Positions 29,351-40,492 are shown, counted from the first letter of the stretch. The stretch is DNA of 64,000 nucleotides from Bacillus sp. FJAT-47783 (GCF_022808615.1 NZ_JAKZKS010000001.1:248001-312000); one strand, 5' to 3'. Made by a program: numbers and translations. Notes: generated from the sequence alone by a model not told the origin.

Positions 29351-30359
29351 ATTGCTCTTCCTTTCGTGTTTGGAGTGCTTGAAAATACTTATAAACAATG
29401 CCGTCCTTTAGTGCTTGTAAACTAACTTCAACCCCTTCATGTAGCGAACAGACTTTTCCAGAAACATACAAAGCAGCAGCTGCATTTAACGCGATGATGT
29501 TTCGAGCACTTTCATTCCCTTGATTTCGAAACACCTTTTCAATTAAATGGGCACTTTCCTTTACATTCATCACTTGAATGTCTTCTATTTTTCCTCTGCT
29601 TAAGCCAAACTGTTCCGGAGAAATCCGATATGATTGAATATTTCCGTTTTTAAGTTCAATAACGTCTGTTTCAGCTGTTATCGTCATTTCATCCAATCCA
29701 TCTTTTCCGGTGACGAACAAAACGTGCTCTGAATGGGATTCCTTTAATGCCTCAGCCATTTTTTTCGCATAGTGATGAGAGTAAACTCCAATGACTTGAC
29801 GTTTCGTGCGAGCCGGGTTGACGAGTGGCCCAAGAATGTTAAAAATGGTACGAAATCCGATTTCCTTTCGTGTTCTTGCGACATGCTTCATTGACGAATG
29901 ATAAAGCGGCGCAAACAAAAAGCTCATATTTGTATTCTTTATAGCTTCAACAGCTTCTTCTGGTGATGATTGAATCGGAATATTTAAATATTCCAATACG
30001 TCAGCACTTCCACTTTTAGAAGAAACAGCTCGATTTCCATGCTTCGCCACTTTTACACCTAAAGAGGAGGAGACGATTGCGGACGCTGTTGAAATATTAA
30101 ATGTTGAAGCACCGTCCCCACCTGTACCACACGTATCAATCACATCCTCCAACCCCTCAATCGGCTTCATATGCCGCCTCATCGCTTTTGTAAACCCGAT
30201 CAACTCCTCCACCGTCTCCCCGCGAAAGCGCAATATCGTAATCATACTTGCAATCTGACTATCTGGAATTTTCCCTTCCATAAATTCGTTCATCACATGT
30301 TCAGCTTCATATTGGGTCAGTGTTTCTCCTTCAATACACTTTTTCAATATTTCTTGCAT
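29343..30359 (-). CDS. trpD: Anthranilate phosphoribosyltransferase
   Basis: 338 residues; AAAGGAGG precedes the ATG. PRPP-binding loop DTCGTGGDGASTFNIS, KHGNRAVSSKSGSADVLE and NPARTKRQVIGVY are diagnostic. Overlaps trpE by 29 bases. The amidotransferase partner (trpG/pabA) is not in this window, as in B. subtilis. Confidence 0.96.
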   Translation of the reverse strand: MQEILKKCIEGETLTQYEAEHVMNEFMEGKIPDSQIASMITILRFRGETVEELIGFTKAMRRHMKPIEGLEDVIDTCGTGGDGASTFNISTASAIVSSSLGVKVAKHGNRAVSSKSGSADVLEYLNIPIQSSPEEAVEAIKNTNMSFLFAPLYHSSMKHVARTRKEIGFRTIFNILGPLVNPARTKRQVIGVYSHHYAKKMAEALKESHSEHVLFVTGKDGLDEMTITAETDVIELKNGNIQSYRISPEQFGLSRGKIEDIQVMNVKESAHLIEKVFRNQGNESARNIIALNAAAALYVSGKVCSLHEGVEVSLQALKDGIVYKYFQALQTRKEEQYA

Positions 30360-31875
30360 CAGTATTAGCCTCCTTTACTGAAAAAGATCGTTCGGCTATT
30401 TCAATTGCTTTGATGAGCGCGCTTGCTTTATTTCGAGTTTCTTTCCACTCCAATTCCGGTACGGAATCAGCGACAATTCCCGCTCCAGCTTGCACGTACG
30501 CTTTATTATTCTTTAAAGAAATAGTTCGGATCGTAATACAGCTATCGATATTTCCATCAAATCCGATATAAGCGATACACCCTGCATAGCTACCTCGTGG
30601 TGACGACTCTAATTCATGAATAATTTGCATCGCTCGAATTTTAGGTGCTCCAGATACGGTCCCAGCCGGAAAGGAAGAAATCAGTGCATCAATTGGATGC
30701 ACATCATCTTTTAGGCGGCCCGTTACCTTTGAAATTAAATGCATGACGTGAGAGAAATACGTTAATTGAACGAATACAGGCGTTTGGACTGAACCGTATT
30801 TGGCCACTCTCCCAATATCGTTTCGAGCTAAATCAACGAGCATATAATGTTCCGCTAATTCCTTTTCATCATTTAATAAATTTTGGCCAAGCAGTCTATC
30901 TTCTTCTTTTGTTCGCCCTCGCCTTCTCGTTCCTGCAATTGGGTGTATTTCTAGATGATTGTTTTGTACATGAATGAGCCGCTCAGGAGAACTTCCTATT
31001 AGTTCTTCATTCGTTAATTTCATATAGAACATGTACGGAGAAGGGTTTATGATACGCAACACACGATATAAATCAAATGCTGTAACGGTAATCTCTTTTT
31101 CGAATCGCTGAGATAAGACGGCTTGGAATATATCACCTGCACGAATATATTCCTTCACTCGTTCTACAGCTTCCTCAAATTGTTCTTTCGTGTAATTCGA
31201 TTGAACAGATACAAAAGATACACTCGCTTCTTCAGACGGCAAAAATGTTTTTTCAAGCTTTGTAGAATCACGAAATAATGTTTGTTCAAAATTCTTTAAG
31301 CGAGAAATCGCTTCTTGATAAATAACGTTTAATTGTTCTAACGTTTCGTGGCCTGTTAATGATACGTAATGGATAAAAGATATTTGTTTTTTGTGGTGAT
31401 CATAAGCAATAATCGTTTCACAAACGATTAATTCACACTTTGTTTTCTCTTTTTGAGAATGTTCATGTTCGGGTACTTTATCAAAAATGCTCACCGCTTC
31501 ATAACCGATTTTCCCAACCGCTCCACCTATAAAAGGAATGGATAAATTAGGCTTTTTGACGTTTAAGTGCCGCTCCATTTGCTGAAATAAAGATGATAAA
31601 TTTTTACTTTTTATCCATTCATGGTTATGTCGATCGATCATGATAAACATTTGATTTTGTTCAAAAATCGAATAAATTGGGTTAATCCCGATAAATGAAA
31701 AGTTTGACCAAGCAGATTCATCATCATTACTTTCAAGCATAAATACAGCATCTTCTTGAAAAGCATAAAAGATTTGAATCGGTGTAATGGTGTCTGCATA
31801 AAATTGGTACACAATGGGTATTGTGTCAAATCGCTTATGATCATGTAAAAACTGTTCAAAAGAAGGTTCAAACAT
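30331..31875 (-). CDS. trpE: Anthranilate synthase component I
   Basis: 514 residues from the ATG at 31875, preceded by GGAGG; the longer open frame upstream is the leader. N-terminal tryptophan feedback motif FMLESNDDES, and C-terminal chorismate-binding signatures IAGTRRRGRT, FPAGTVSGAPKIRAMQII and YAGCIAYIGFDG. Converts chorismate to anthranilate with a glutaminase subunit encoded elsewhere. Controlled by TRAP at transcription and probably translation. Confidence 0.96.
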   Translation of the reverse strand: MFEPSFEQFLHDHKRFDTIPIVYQFYADTITPIQIFYAFQEDAVFMLESNDDESAWSNFSFIGINPIYSIFEQNQMFIMIDRHNHEWIKSKNLSSLFQQMERHLNVKKPNLSIPFIGGAVGKIGYEAVSIFDKVPEHEHSQKEKTKCELIVCETIIAYDHHKKQISFIHYVSLTGHETLEQLNVIYQEAISRLKNFEQTLFRDSTKLEKTFLPSEEASVSFVSVQSNYTKEQFEEAVERVKEYIRAGDIFQAVLSQRFEKEITVTAFDLYRVLRIINPSPYMFYMKLTNEELIGSSPERLIHVQNNHLEIHPIAGTRRRGRTKEEDRLLGQNLLNDEKELAEHYMLVDLARNDIGRVAKYGSVQTPVFVQLTYFSHVMHLISKVTGRLKDDVHPIDALISSFPAGTVSGAPKIRAMQIIHELESSPRGSYAGCIAYIGFDGNIDSCITIRTISLKNNKAYVQAGAGIVADSVPELEWKETRNKASALIKAIEIAERSFSVKEANTDARNIEKVY

Positions 31876-31884
31876 TTGCTCAGT

Positions 31885-31911
31885 CCTCCATTCTAAAATG
31901 GAGAATGAGTC
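31885..31911 (-). promoter_or_regulatory. trpE Shine-Dalgarno switch
   Basis: Minus-strand CTCCATT, loop TTAG and AATGGAG (31886-31903) hide the SD GGAGG. Directly 5' of it GACTCATTCTC (31901-31911) is the exact complement of GAGAATGAGTC in the TRAP-binding region (32022-32032). The two pairings exclude each other, so TRAP occupancy should close the SD hairpin. Confidence 0.75.
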
Positions 31912-31963
31912 GCAATGAGGATAAATGAAGTTGTTTTTTTGCGGATAAATAAGTATAAGAAAA

Positions 31964-31986
31964 GCCCAAAACAGTATGTTTTGGGC
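31964..31986 (-). terminator. trp attenuator terminator
   Basis: GCCCAAAACA, 3-base loop and TGTTTTGGGC form a 10-bp stem followed by TTTTCTTAT on the minus strand, between the TRAP triplets and trpE. Confidence 0.85.
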
Positions 31987-31999
31987 AGTGATTTTCATT

Positions 32000-32052
32000 C
32001 TAAAAAATCCTCTGCTATACTGACTCATTCTCGGCTATACTACTCTCTGCTC
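32000..32052 (-). promoter_or_regulatory. TRAP-binding leader of the trp operon
   Basis: The minus-strand RNA shows a series of GAG and UAG triplets mostly two bases apart: GAG, GAG, UAG, UAG, GAG, GAG, UAG, GAG, UAG, about nine in all. This is the RNA pattern bound by the 11-mer TRAP protein, whose gene mtrB is in this window. No strong promoter is seen just upstream, so the leader may mostly be reached from aroH. Confidence 0.88.
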
Positions 32053-32097
32053 AACTGTAAAAATCAAAAATAACTATCTAAAATCTTATTGATTATC

Positions 32098-32478
32098 TTA
32101 ATCTAGATTCACTTTTTTGTCAATTAAATCAGGCCTTAAAGTTTTTGCTTTTTCCAAATATATATGCTCGATGTCTTGCTGCGCACGATCGGTTTCAATA
32201 TGCATCATGACACGTATACATTTTTCGATACTTCCTGGAACAGCCATTTCTTGCATGCATGTTACAGGGACATATGTCCATCCTTTTAATTTCCTTAATG
32301 CTTTCGCTGGAAATGAGGCGTTTAAGTCGTTTGTAGCGGAGATGAATATCGAAGCAACATGATCCGGCTGTACTTCGTTTTTTGTAACCATCTCGCTTAT
32401 TAGCCGTTCTGTAGCTGAAACAATTTGTTCTGCCTCATTCGCTTCCACAGTAATAGCTCCTCTAACACCTCGAATCAA
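32098..32478 (-). CDS. aroH: Chorismate mutase, AroH class
   Basis: 126 residues from a TTG that overlaps the aroB stop (TTGA), with GGAGGG 6 bases before. Monofunctional trimeric type: IRGVRGAITVE, PVTCMQEM, IRVMMHIETD (active-site Arg) and YLEKAKTLRPDL. Makes prephenate from chorismate. Confidence 0.93.
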   Translation of the reverse strand: MIRGVRGAITVEANEAEQIVSATERLISEMVTKNEVQPDHVASIFISATNDLNASFPAKALRKLKGWTYVPVTCMQEMAVPGSIEKCIRVMMHIETDRAQQDIEHIYLEKAKTLRPDLIDKKVNLD

Positions 32479-33569
32479 AACGCTCCCTCCAATCTCCACT
32501 CTTCTAAGAAGGAGAGGACCGTATGTTCTTCCATAGGCTTTATCACGGGTTTTCCGAAATCTTCAAGCAGTACAAACCGAAGTTGACGATCTACTGCTTT
32601 TTTATCTTTTTTCATTTTTTCCAACAGCTGTTCATTCGTAATATGTGAAGGTATTGAGGTTGGAAAGCCAAGCTTTTGCAACCACTTTCGAATTCTCTTA
32701 TATTGTAAGTCTATTTTGTTTATTCTTTCGGATAAAGAGAGAGCAAATAGCATCCCAATTGCTACGGCATCTCCATGAGATATTTTTCCATACCCTATAG
32801 CCGATTCAATGGCATGGCCAAGTGTATGTCCGAAATTTAAATACGCCCGAATCCCAAGTTCTTTTTCATCCTTTGAAACGATTCTAGCTTTAATAGATAT
32901 TCCTTTATCAATAAATGTTATGAGATGATCATTTGAAATCGAGTCAAGTTGCGACACATTATCCATTAACCAGGTGACAAATTGTTGATCTTGGATCATT
33001 CCATGCTTTACGACTTCAGCAAATCCTGAACGCAATTCATTTATTGGTAATGTTTTTAAAAATTGAATATCGTAAAATACAGCATGTGGCTGATGAAAGG
33101 CACCGATCATATTTTTTCCGAGTGGATGATTGATAGCTACCTTCCCACCAACTGCACTGTCATGGGCAAGTAGTGTAGTTGGAATTTGAATAAACGGTAT
33201 TCCACGCATATAGGTAGCGGCAACAAACCCTGTTAAATCTCCTACAACACCACCACCAAAAGCAATCATCATCGATTTTCGGTCTAATCCTTCTTGTAGC
33301 GCAACTGATAGCGCTTCATAATAGTTGTCAAATGATTTCGAGGCTTCACCACTTGGAACGATGTGAATGTTATAGTCAATATCGACCTTTTGTAAAACAT
33401 CGTTCAGTACATGTTCATAATACGAATAGACCGTTTGATCTGTCATAACCATCAATTTTGATGGTGTAACGTCTACTGTTGTTAAAACATTTTTCAAGTC
33501 ACTTATCATATTGTGACCTATAAAAACCGGATATGTACGGCTTTTCGTTTGTACTTGTAACACCTTCAT
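32475..33569 (-). CDS. aroB: 3-dehydroquinate synthase
   Basis: 364 residues. NAD-binding AFGGGVVGDLTGFVAATYMRG, metal ligands in FAEVVKHGMI and LNFGHTLGHAIE. Second step of the shikimate pathway. Its ATG overlaps the aroF stop by one base. Confidence 0.96.
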   Translation of the reverse strand: MKVLQVQTKSRTYPVFIGHNMISDLKNVLTTVDVTPSKLMVMTDQTVYSYYEHVLNDVLQKVDIDYNIHIVPSGEASKSFDNYYEALSVALQEGLDRKSMMIAFGGGVVGDLTGFVAATYMRGIPFIQIPTTLLAHDSAVGGKVAINHPLGKNMIGAFHQPHAVFYDIQFLKTLPINELRSGFAEVVKHGMIQDQQFVTWLMDNVSQLDSISNDHLITFIDKGISIKARIVSKDEKELGIRAYLNFGHTLGHAIESAIGYGKISHGDAVAIGMLFALSLSERINKIDLQYKRIRKWLQKLGFPTSIPSHITNEQLLEKMKKDKKAVDRQLRFVLLEDFGKPVIKPMEEHTVLSFLEEWRLEGAF

Positions 33570-34738
33570 TAAAATTCCCTCGCATACTCTTTTAACCGTT
33601 CAACATTTTCTTTAATTGTGTCCATTCGGTCAACGCCAAATTGTTCTACAATGGCATTGGCAATTTCCCATGCAACGACAGCTTCAGCAACAACGGCTGC
33701 TGCTGGAACGGCACAACTATCTGAGCGTTCTATACTAGCATTAAACGGTTCTTTCGTTTCAATATCAACACTTTGAAGTGGCTTGTATAATGTTGGAATT
33801 GGTTTCATAACACCGCGGACAACAATTGGCATTCCTGTTGTCATTCCACCTTCAAAACCGCCTAACCGATTCGTTTTTCGATAGTATCCGCGCTCTTTGT
33901 CCCAAGCGATTTCATCGTGAACTTGACTCCCAAATCGTCTTGCGGCTTCAAATCCAATTCCAAACTCCACCCCTTTAAAAGCATTAATACTAATCATTGC
34001 TTGGGCAATTTTTGCGTCTAATTTCCGGTCATAGTGAACGTAACTACCAACACCAGCAGGCATACCTTCGACAATGACTTCAACGACACCGCCAATCGAA
34101 TCTCCATTTTCCTTCGCATTGTCGATTGCACCCTTCATTTGTTGTTCTACTTGACTATCACCACACCGAACTTCTGACTGTTCAGATTTCTTCCGAAGTT
34201 CGTCTAATGATTCATAAGAAGTATTAGCTTTTACTCCACCAATTTCTGTTACATGTCCGATGACTTCGATACCGAGTTCAAATAAAACCTTTTTGGCAAC
34301 AGCACCAGCAGCTACCCGAACGGTCGTTTCCCGTGCAGATGAGCGTTCAAGAACATTTCTCATATCGCGATGACCATATTTAATGGCACCATTTAAATCC
34401 GCATGTCCAGGGCGTGGACGAGAAATTTGCCGCTTCACTTCTTTTTCCTCATCTGCTCCAATCGGGTCTACTCCCATAATTTTTGTCCAATGCTTCCAAT
34501 CACGATTTTCAACAACAAGGGCAATGGGAGAGCCAAGTGTTTTACCATGACGAACGCCACCAACAATTTTCACTTCGTCCTTTTCAATTTGCATTCTTCT
34601 CCCACGACCATAGCCCTTTTGTCTTCTCGCCAAATCAGCATTAATATCTTCAGCTGTTAGCGGAAGTCCAGATGGGACACCTTCTAAAATGGTCGTTAAC
34701 TGCACTCCATGTGATTCTCCTGCTGTTAAGTACCTCAT
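33569..34738 (-). CDS. aroF: Chorismate synthase
   Basis: 389 residues. Signatures: [53 protein letters not shown] and [17 protein letters not shown]-dependent final step to chorismate. B. subtilis name aroF (aroC elsewhere). Confidence 0.96.
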   Translation of the reverse strand: MRYLTAGESHGVQLTTILEGVPSGLPLTAEDINADLARRQKGYGRGRRMQIEKDEVKIVGGVRHGKTLGSPIALVVENRDWKHWTKIMGVDPIGADEEKEVKRQISRPRPGHADLNGAIKYGHRDMRNVLERSSARETTVRVAAGAVAKKVLFELGIEVIGHVTEIGGVKANTSYESLDELRKKSEQSEVRCGDSQVEQQMKGAIDNAKENGDSIGGVVEVIVEGMPAGVGSYVHYDRKLDAKIAQAMISINAFKGVEFGIGFEAARRFGSQVHDEIAWDKERGYYRKTNRLGGFEGGMTTGMPIVVRGVMKPIPTLYKPLQSVDIETKEPFNASIERSDSCAVPAAAVVAEAVVAWEIANAIVEQFGVDRMDTIKENVERLKEYAREF

Positions 34739-34812
34739 GATTTTCCTTCCCCCTTCAACACTTTAACGCTTTTAAGAAACTATAACATAAAATAATAAAA
34801 TTGAATAGAAAA

Positions 34813-35601
<789 letters not shown>

Positions 35602-35688
35602 CTACTCTCCCACTTAAAAATTCCGATTAAATATAGTATATAATAGATCTTTCATAATGGGAGACTATCTTGTTTACTTATAAAAAAA

Positions 35689-35707
35689 ATCAGCCAAAAC
35701 GGCTGAT
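35689..35707 (-). terminator. ndk terminator
   Basis: ATCAGCC, 5-base loop and GGCTGAT with eight T on the minus strand. It lies between ndk and cheR. Confidence 0.8.
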
Positions 35708-35787
35708 GTAAAAAGACAAAAAGCATACTATTTATCACATTGTTCTAAGTATCTAGTGTAAGATACAATCGGCGCCTTGCACTTTTC

Positions 35788-36234
35788 TTAATAAACCCAA
35801 CTGTTAATTTGACGATCGTATTCTACTAATTCGTCTTCCTTAAAAAACAGACCAATTTCGCGTTCTGCACTTTCAGGAGAATCAGAACCGTGAATAATAT
35901 TTTTTCCAACAAACATCCCGAAATCACCACGAATCGTTCCTGGAAGAGCTTCCTTCGGATTTGTTTTCCCCATCATTTGGCGACAAATTTCAATTGCATT
36001 TTCACCTTGCCAAACCATTGCAAAAACAGGGCCTGACGTAATAAATGAAACAAGCTCTTCAAAAAATGGCTTCCCCTTATGTTCTCCGTAATGCTGTTCA
36101 GCTAATTCTTGAGAGATTTGCATTAGTTTTGCTCCTGCAAGCTGAAGTCCTTTTTGTTCAAATCTTGAAACAATTTCTCCAATTAATTGACGTTGAACCC
36201 CATCAGGCTTTACCATTAAAAACGTCTTCTCCAT
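35788..36234 (-). CDS. ndk: Nucleoside diphosphate kinase
   Basis: 148 residues from the ATG after [27 protein letters not shown] and the catalytic histidine in [19 protein letters not shown] are diagnostic. Balances NTP pools. Confidence 0.96.
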   Translation of the reverse strand: MEKTFLMVKPDGVQRQLIGEIVSRFEQKGLQLAGAKLMQISQELAEQHYGEHKGKPFFEELVSFITSGPVFAMVWQGENAIEICRQMMGKTNPKEALPGTIRGDFGMFVGKNIIHGSDSPESAEREIGLFFKEDELVEYDRQINSWVY

Positions 36235-36318
36235 GCTTATCCACCCCATTAGTTATATGTATAGGCTTACATCACGTGCCCAACAAAATATTACCACTAA
36301 TAAAGCGTTTTCGCAAAC

Positions 36319-37281
36319 TTAAAATTTTCTTTTTCCAATATACTTTGCGATGTTGACTAAAGCGGATTTCATTCTGCTTCTCGGCAATGGACTTAACATA
36401 TTTAAACTTTTTTCTAAGTAACGATTACTTATGGAGATCGATTTTTCAACGGCACCACTTTTTATAATTTCTTCGATAATCGGCTTCATCTCTTCTTCTG
36501 TCGTATGTTCATTTACTTGAATAATTTTCTGTTTTAATGACTCATCTTCCATAGCGATTAATACAGGCAATGTAACATTTCCTTGAAGGAGATCGCTTCC
36601 AACCGGCTTTCCTAACTGTTCTTTAGTAGAAGTAAAATCAAGTACATCATCAATGATTTGATACGATAATCCGACATAATAACCAAACCAAAACAATCGA
36701 GTATGCCAATCTTCTTTCACGTCGGCACTTACCGCCCCGACTTGACAGCTCGTTGCAATTAGCAATGCCGTTTTCCGTTTAATTCGACGTAAATACGTTC
36801 GGTATGTTTGGTCAAAATTATATTTATCTTTTATTTGTTCAATTTCGCCTAATGCAACTTCCACAATTGTCTTTGCTAAAAGTTGGTGCGCTAATGGTTT
36901 ATCTATTTCTGTTATAACTTGTAATGACCGTGCAAATAAATAATCTCCTGTATACATGGCCACTTGGTTATCCCATTTTGATTTGATGGTTGCTTTTCCC
37001 CGGCGCAATTCAGCATCATCAATGACATCGTCGTGAACGAGCGATGCCATATGAATAAGCTCAAGAGCGACCGCTATATGCTTTATTTTTTGTATATCAT
37101 ATTGCCCAAACATTGCTGATAACAAGACAAAAACAGGGCGAATACGCTTTCCCCCCGCTTGTAAAAGATGAAGCCCTGCATCACGTAAGAGTGGATCATT
37201 AGATTGTACACTTTTCTCTAATTCACGTTCAACAATATCAAGATCTTGCTCCAAAAAAGAGTATAACGCTTTAAACTTCAT
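36319..37281 (-). CDS. hepT: Heptaprenyl diphosphate synthase component II
   Basis: 320 residues. Both aspartate-rich motifs are present: LVHDDVIDDAELRRG and YQIIDDVLDF, with GGKRIRPVFVLLSA. Catalytic half of the heteromer with HepS that makes the C35 menaquinone side chain. Confidence 0.95.
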   Translation of the reverse strand: MKFKALYSFLEQDLDIVERELEKSVQSNDPLLRDAGLHLLQAGGKRIRPVFVLLSAMFGQYDIQKIKHIAVALELIHMASLVHDDVIDDAELRRGKATIKSKWDNQVAMYTGDYLFARSLQVITEIDKPLAHQLLAKTIVEVALGEIEQIKDKYNFDQTYRTYLRRIKRKTALLIATSCQVGAVSADVKEDWHTRLFWFGYYVGLSYQIIDDVLDFTSTKEQLGKPVGSDLLQGNVTLPVLIAMEDESLKQKIIQVNEHTTEEEMKPIIEEIIKSGAVEKSISISNRYLEKSLNMLSPLPRSRMKSALVNIAKYIGKRKF

Positions 37282-38007
37282 TCATTTCACCTTATTGTTT
37301 TTAAGTTTCGGTTTGTGTCCTAAATGCATCGCCGCAACCCCACCTGTAAAAGGTTTAACTTCTACTTGAACAAAACCAGCTTGTTCAAACATCTTCTTTA
37401 ATTCCTTCATTCCTGGGAAGTCTCGCGCTGATTCTTGTAACCATGCATACTCATCGTAGCTTTTCGCAAACAATTTACCAAAAAGCGGCATAATAAAGCG
37501 GAAATAAAGATAATAGATTTGCCTAAAACCAATTAAGGTAGGCTGTGATGTTTCTAAACAAACTACTTTCCCACCTGGTTTTGTTACACGATACATTTCT
37601 TTTAATACTTGCATATAGTCTGGAACATTTCGAAGACCAAAGCCAATGGTCACAAAATCAAACGTATGATCCTCAAATGGAAGCTCCATTGCATTTCCCC
37701 ACATTAATTCAATGTTCGTAAGCTTTTCGGCCTCAACTTTTTGTTCGCCAATCTTTAGCATATTTTGACTAAAGTCTAACCCGATTACTTTTCCCGTCTC
37801 ACCTACTTGGTGGGCTAAAGAAATGGTCCAATCTCCTGTACCACAACATACATCTAAACAATGGGCACCTTTATGAACATTCATCCGTTTCATCGTTTCT
37901 TTTCGCCAAGCAATATGTCGGCGAAAGCTAATGACGGAATTCATATGATCATAGTTTTCATATATTTTCTCAAAAACTTTATGAACTCTTTCTTCTTTAG
38001 ATGCCAT
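37282..38007 (-). CDS. menG: Demethylmenaquinone methyltransferase
   Basis: 241 residues. SAM motif [15 protein letters not shown], UbiE/MenG signature [17 protein letters not shown] and [10 protein letters not shown]. Last step of menaquinone synthesis. Lies between hepS and hepT, adjacent to hepT. Confidence 0.95.
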   Translation of the reverse strand: MASKEERVHKVFEKIYENYDHMNSVISFRRHIAWRKETMKRMNVHKGAHCLDVCCGTGDWTISLAHQVGETGKVIGLDFSQNMLKIGEQKVEAEKLTNIELMWGNAMELPFEDHTFDFVTIGFGLRNVPDYMQVLKEMYRVTKPGGKVVCLETSQPTLIGFRQIYYLYFRFIMPLFGKLFAKSYDEYAWLQESARDFPGMKELKKMFEQAGFVQVEVKPFTGGVAAMHLGHKPKLKNNKVK

Positions 38008-38010
38008 TTA

Positions 38011-38808
38011 TTACCCTTCTTCCACCATTTTGTTTAGCAATCTTTCATGCGCGAACCGAATCGTATGTAATCGATCTAAAATGAATTCTTTTACTTTTTG
38101 GGGATAAATTTGTTCGGATTCAAGCAATACCGCTGTTTTTTCAAACCATTGTCTGCAAAGGGTCAGCATTTTCACATTGATGGAATCGACTTCTTTTTTC
38201 ATCACAAGTCGAAGGCTATTAATGAAAATGGATGATTTTCCCCTTTCCCCTATCTGTTTTTCATTGCAAAGTCGTTTGTATGTCAGAAAGTGATCCGCAA
38301 TGGCCGGTATGCTTGCTATTTTAAAATGTTCCCCTATATGTCGGAAAAGTGATGATTCGATTACGGACAAGCTATAGAGCATATCGGTAACATCTTGTTT
38401 TGATTGATAAAGACGGATTTTATGTTCATTAATCTCTTTAATCGCCATAGCAAATGTTTGAATCATCTTTACATCATTTAAGTTCGCTAATATATAATAA
38501 TAAAGTCCGCTAAAATAATCCCCAGCTAAAACCGTTAATTGTCTCCCGATTAATTCTCTTTGTTCCGTGCATTTTACATTACCTACTAAATCATGGGTAT
38601 CAAGGGCTATTTGGACGAGCATGGCGGTAGTGCAATAGTTTTCAAGTTCCTTCTCTGAAATATTTGCTTCTCGAAAAATGGCATAAAATAACAAAAGTTT
38701 ATCCTCATCAATGAATGGTTTTTCTATATATTCGGCTAAAAACGGATGAGAAAGTTTTATTTCTACTGCCTCTTTCAGCGAAGATAAAGTGTTTTCTATG
38801 TCTTTCAA
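38011..38808 (-). CDS. hepS: Heptaprenyl diphosphate synthase component I
   Basis: 265 residues from TTG at 38808 (AAGGGTG 6 bases before), which aligns with the B. subtilis N terminus; an ATG at 38844 with AGGG upstream is an alternative. Conserved KLSHPFLAEYI, DEDKLLLFYAIF, TAMLVQIALDTHD and AGDYFSGLYYYILA. Non-catalytic partner that binds substrate with HepT. Confidence 0.9.
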   Translation of the reverse strand: MKDIENTLSSLKEAVEIKLSHPFLAEYIEKPFIDEDKLLLFYAIFREANISEKELENYCTTAMLVQIALDTHDLVGNVKCTEQRELIGRQLTVLAGDYFSGLYYYILANLNDVKMIQTFAMAIKEINEHKIRLYQSKQDVTDMLYSLSVIESSLFRHIGEHFKIASIPAIADHFLTYKRLCNEKQIGERGKSSIFINSLRLVMKKEVDSINVKMLTLCRQWFEKTAVLLESEQIYPQKVKEFILDRLHTIRFAHERLLNKMVEEG

Positions 38809-38886
38809 TCCAATCACCCTTGTCCATTTCAATCGTTTAAGCATGTTACAACCCTATTATCCATATATTTTGTATAAACAAATTAT

Positions 38887-38895
38887 ATTATAACA
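38887..38895 (-). promoter_or_regulatory. Extended -10 promoter of hepS-menG-hepT
   Basis: Minus-strand TGTTATAAT, an extended -10 with perfect TATAAT at 38887-38892; no good -35 is seen. Confidence 0.5.
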
Positions 38896-38942
38896 CAAAA
38901 TGACGTCGCTTAATATGCAAGTCTATTTTTAGAAATTAAAAG

Positions 38943-38960
38943 AAGCAGGGAATCCTGCTT
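38943..38960 (-). terminator. mtrB terminator
   Basis: AAGCAGG, 4-base loop and CCTGCTT with CTTTT on the minus strand, overlapping the mtrB stop. Confidence 0.7.
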
Positions 38961-39186
38961 ACTTTCGTGCATCACTTTCGATTTCGCCGTGACTCGTTTG
39001 TATAATTGCTTTCCCACGCACTTTAATCGCTGAAGTATGTTCAGTAAATTGTGCAATCATCACTTCACCTTTATCCAGCTTTTCAGAATGATGAAATCTT
39101 GTATCTGATCCGCGTGTTAGACCGATTACGTTTACTCCATCTTCAATTGCTTTAATAATAACAAAATCATTTCCAGATGAATTCAT
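38959..39186 (-). CDS. mtrB: Tryptophan RNA-binding attenuation protein (TRAP)
   Basis: 75 residues from the ATG after GGGTG (a GTG at 39195 is inside the SD). Conserved SDFV-like [41 protein letters not shown] and [10 protein letters not shown] hold the tryptophan- and RNA-contact residues. Forms an 11-mer ring that binds GAG/UAG repeats such as those before trpE. Follows folE by about 20 bases. Confidence 0.96.
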   Translation of the reverse strand: MNSSGNDFVIIKAIEDGVNVIGLTRGSDTRFHHSEKLDKGEVMIAQFTEHTSAIKVRGKAIIQTSHGEIESDARK

Positions 39187-39208
39187 TTTTGTCACCCGTC
39201 CATTTCTT

Positions 39209-39775
39209 TTATTGTTTTATAAGTGATAAAACTTCACTACGAGCAGCTTCATCTTTTAAGAAACAGCCTCGAACAGCAGATGTAACGGTTTTAGAGCCTG
39301 GTTTCTTCACACCACGCATTGTCATACACATATGCTCTGCTTCTACGACCACCATAACCCCATGTGGGTCTAACGTTTCAACGATACTATCTGCAATCGT
39401 AGATGTAATTCGTTCTTGAAGCTGTGGACGTTTCGCTACTGCCTCAACGGCACGTGCAAGTTTACTTAATCCCGTTACCTTTCCACCTTTCGGAATATAA
39501 GCTACATGTGCTTGCCCGTAAAAGGGAACTAAATGGTGTTCACACATTGAATAAAAGGGAATATCTTTAACGAGGACAAGTTCTTCATGGTCTTCACCAA
39601 ATACAGTGCTAAAGTATTCTTTTGGATCTATTCGCAATCCTTCAAAAACTTCTTCATACATCTTTGCTACTCGTTTTGGTGTATCGAGCAAACCTTCACG
39701 ATTCGGATCTTCGCCAATCGCTTCTAATATCAATCGAACTGCATGTTCAATTTGTTCTTTATTTACACTGGACAT
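39209..39775 (-). CDS. folE: GTP cyclohydrolase I
   Basis: 188 residues. Zinc ligands in [20 protein letters not shown], plus [20 protein letters not shown] and [13 protein letters not shown]. First step of folate synthesis. B. subtilis calls it mtrA and pairs it with mtrB as here. Confidence 0.96.
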   Translation of the reverse strand: MSSVNKEQIEHAVRLILEAIGEDPNREGLLDTPKRVAKMYEEVFEGLRIDPKEYFSTVFGEDHEELVLVKDIPFYSMCEHHLVPFYGQAHVAYIPKGGKVTGLSKLARAVEAVAKRPQLQERITSTIADSIVETLDPHGVMVVVEAEHMCMTMRGVKKPGSKTVTSAVRGCFLKDEAARSEVLSLIKQ

Positions 39776-39815
39776 GTCGACTTTCCTCCTGAATCAAAAA
39801 AGCATTTGTATTCCG

Positions 39816-39845
39816 ATTCTAGCACAAAAATTTAGAAAAAAGCAA
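39816..39845 (-). promoter_or_regulatory. Promoter of folE-mtrB
   Basis: Minus-strand TTGCTT (39840-39845), 18-base spacer and TAGAAT (39816-39821) with an extended TG, about 40 bases before folE. Confidence 0.6.
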
Positions 39846-39859
39846 AGCATACATAAGAA

Positions 39860-39880
39860 AAGCCCCTAAAATAGGGGCTT
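39860..39880 (-). terminator. hbs terminator
   Basis: AAGCCCCTA and TAGGGGCTT form a 9-bp stem with a 3-base loop, then TTTCTTATG on the minus strand. Confidence 0.75.
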
Positions 39881-39926
39881 ACTGTGAAGAAATGAATGCT
39901 ATGTATGTGAACGTTTCCCATACACA

Positions 39927-40205
39927 TTACTTGCCAGCTACAGCATCTTTAAGAGCTTTACCTGGTTTGAATGCAGGTACTTTGCTCGCTGGAATTTCGA
40001 TCTCTTCACCTGTTTGAGGATTACGACCTTTACGTGCAGCACGCTCGCGTACTTCGAAGTTACCGAATCCGATTAATTGTACTTTATCGCCATTTTTTAA
40101 TGCTTCTAAAATTGTATCAAAAACTGCATCGACAGCTTTTGTTGCATCTTTTTTAGATAACTCGCTCATTTCAGCTACTTGGTTGATTAGTTCTGTTTTG
40201 TTCAT
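39927..40205 (-). CDS. hbs: DNA-binding protein HU
   Basis: 92 residues from the ATG 6 bases after GGAGGTG. HU signatures: [39 protein letters not shown] and the C-terminal [13 protein letters not shown]. Abundant nucleoid protein; almost identical to B. subtilis HBsu. Confidence 0.97.
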   Translation of the reverse strand: MNKTELINQVAEMSELSKKDATKAVDAVFDTILEALKNGDKVQLIGFGNFEVRERAARKGRNPQTGEEIEIPASKVPAFKPGKALKDAVAGK

Positions 40206-40413
40206 TCGTTTCACCTCCTCCCAAGAAGTTCCCAAAAGTGTTTCGATATATTCATTTCTTCACAATTCTTTGAAAATATATACATATTAACGATAAACAA
40301 GATGTTGTGACACGCTAATATTAATGGATAATACAACAGATTTCAATCATTTTTCGTAAAAGAATTGGTTAACAAGGAATAATAGACCAATAAAGAGAAG
40401 AATTTCTGTTAAA

Positions 40414-40443
40414 AGAGTACCATAATCACTATTTATTAATCAA
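40414..40443 (-). promoter_or_regulatory. Candidate hbs promoter
   Basis: Minus-strand TTGATT (40438-40443), an 18-base spacer and an extended -10 TGGTACTCT (hexamer 40414-40419), about 200 bases before hbs. Confidence 0.45.
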
Positions 40444-40492
40444 GCATTATTCATGGACAATCCCTTGAAAAATCAACAATTTATAGCAAAAT

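Noticed and set aside
31876-32028. N-terminal extension of trpE upstream of 31875
   Set aside because: This is the trp leader; the extension reads through the attenuator and TRAP sites, while a good SD precedes 31875.
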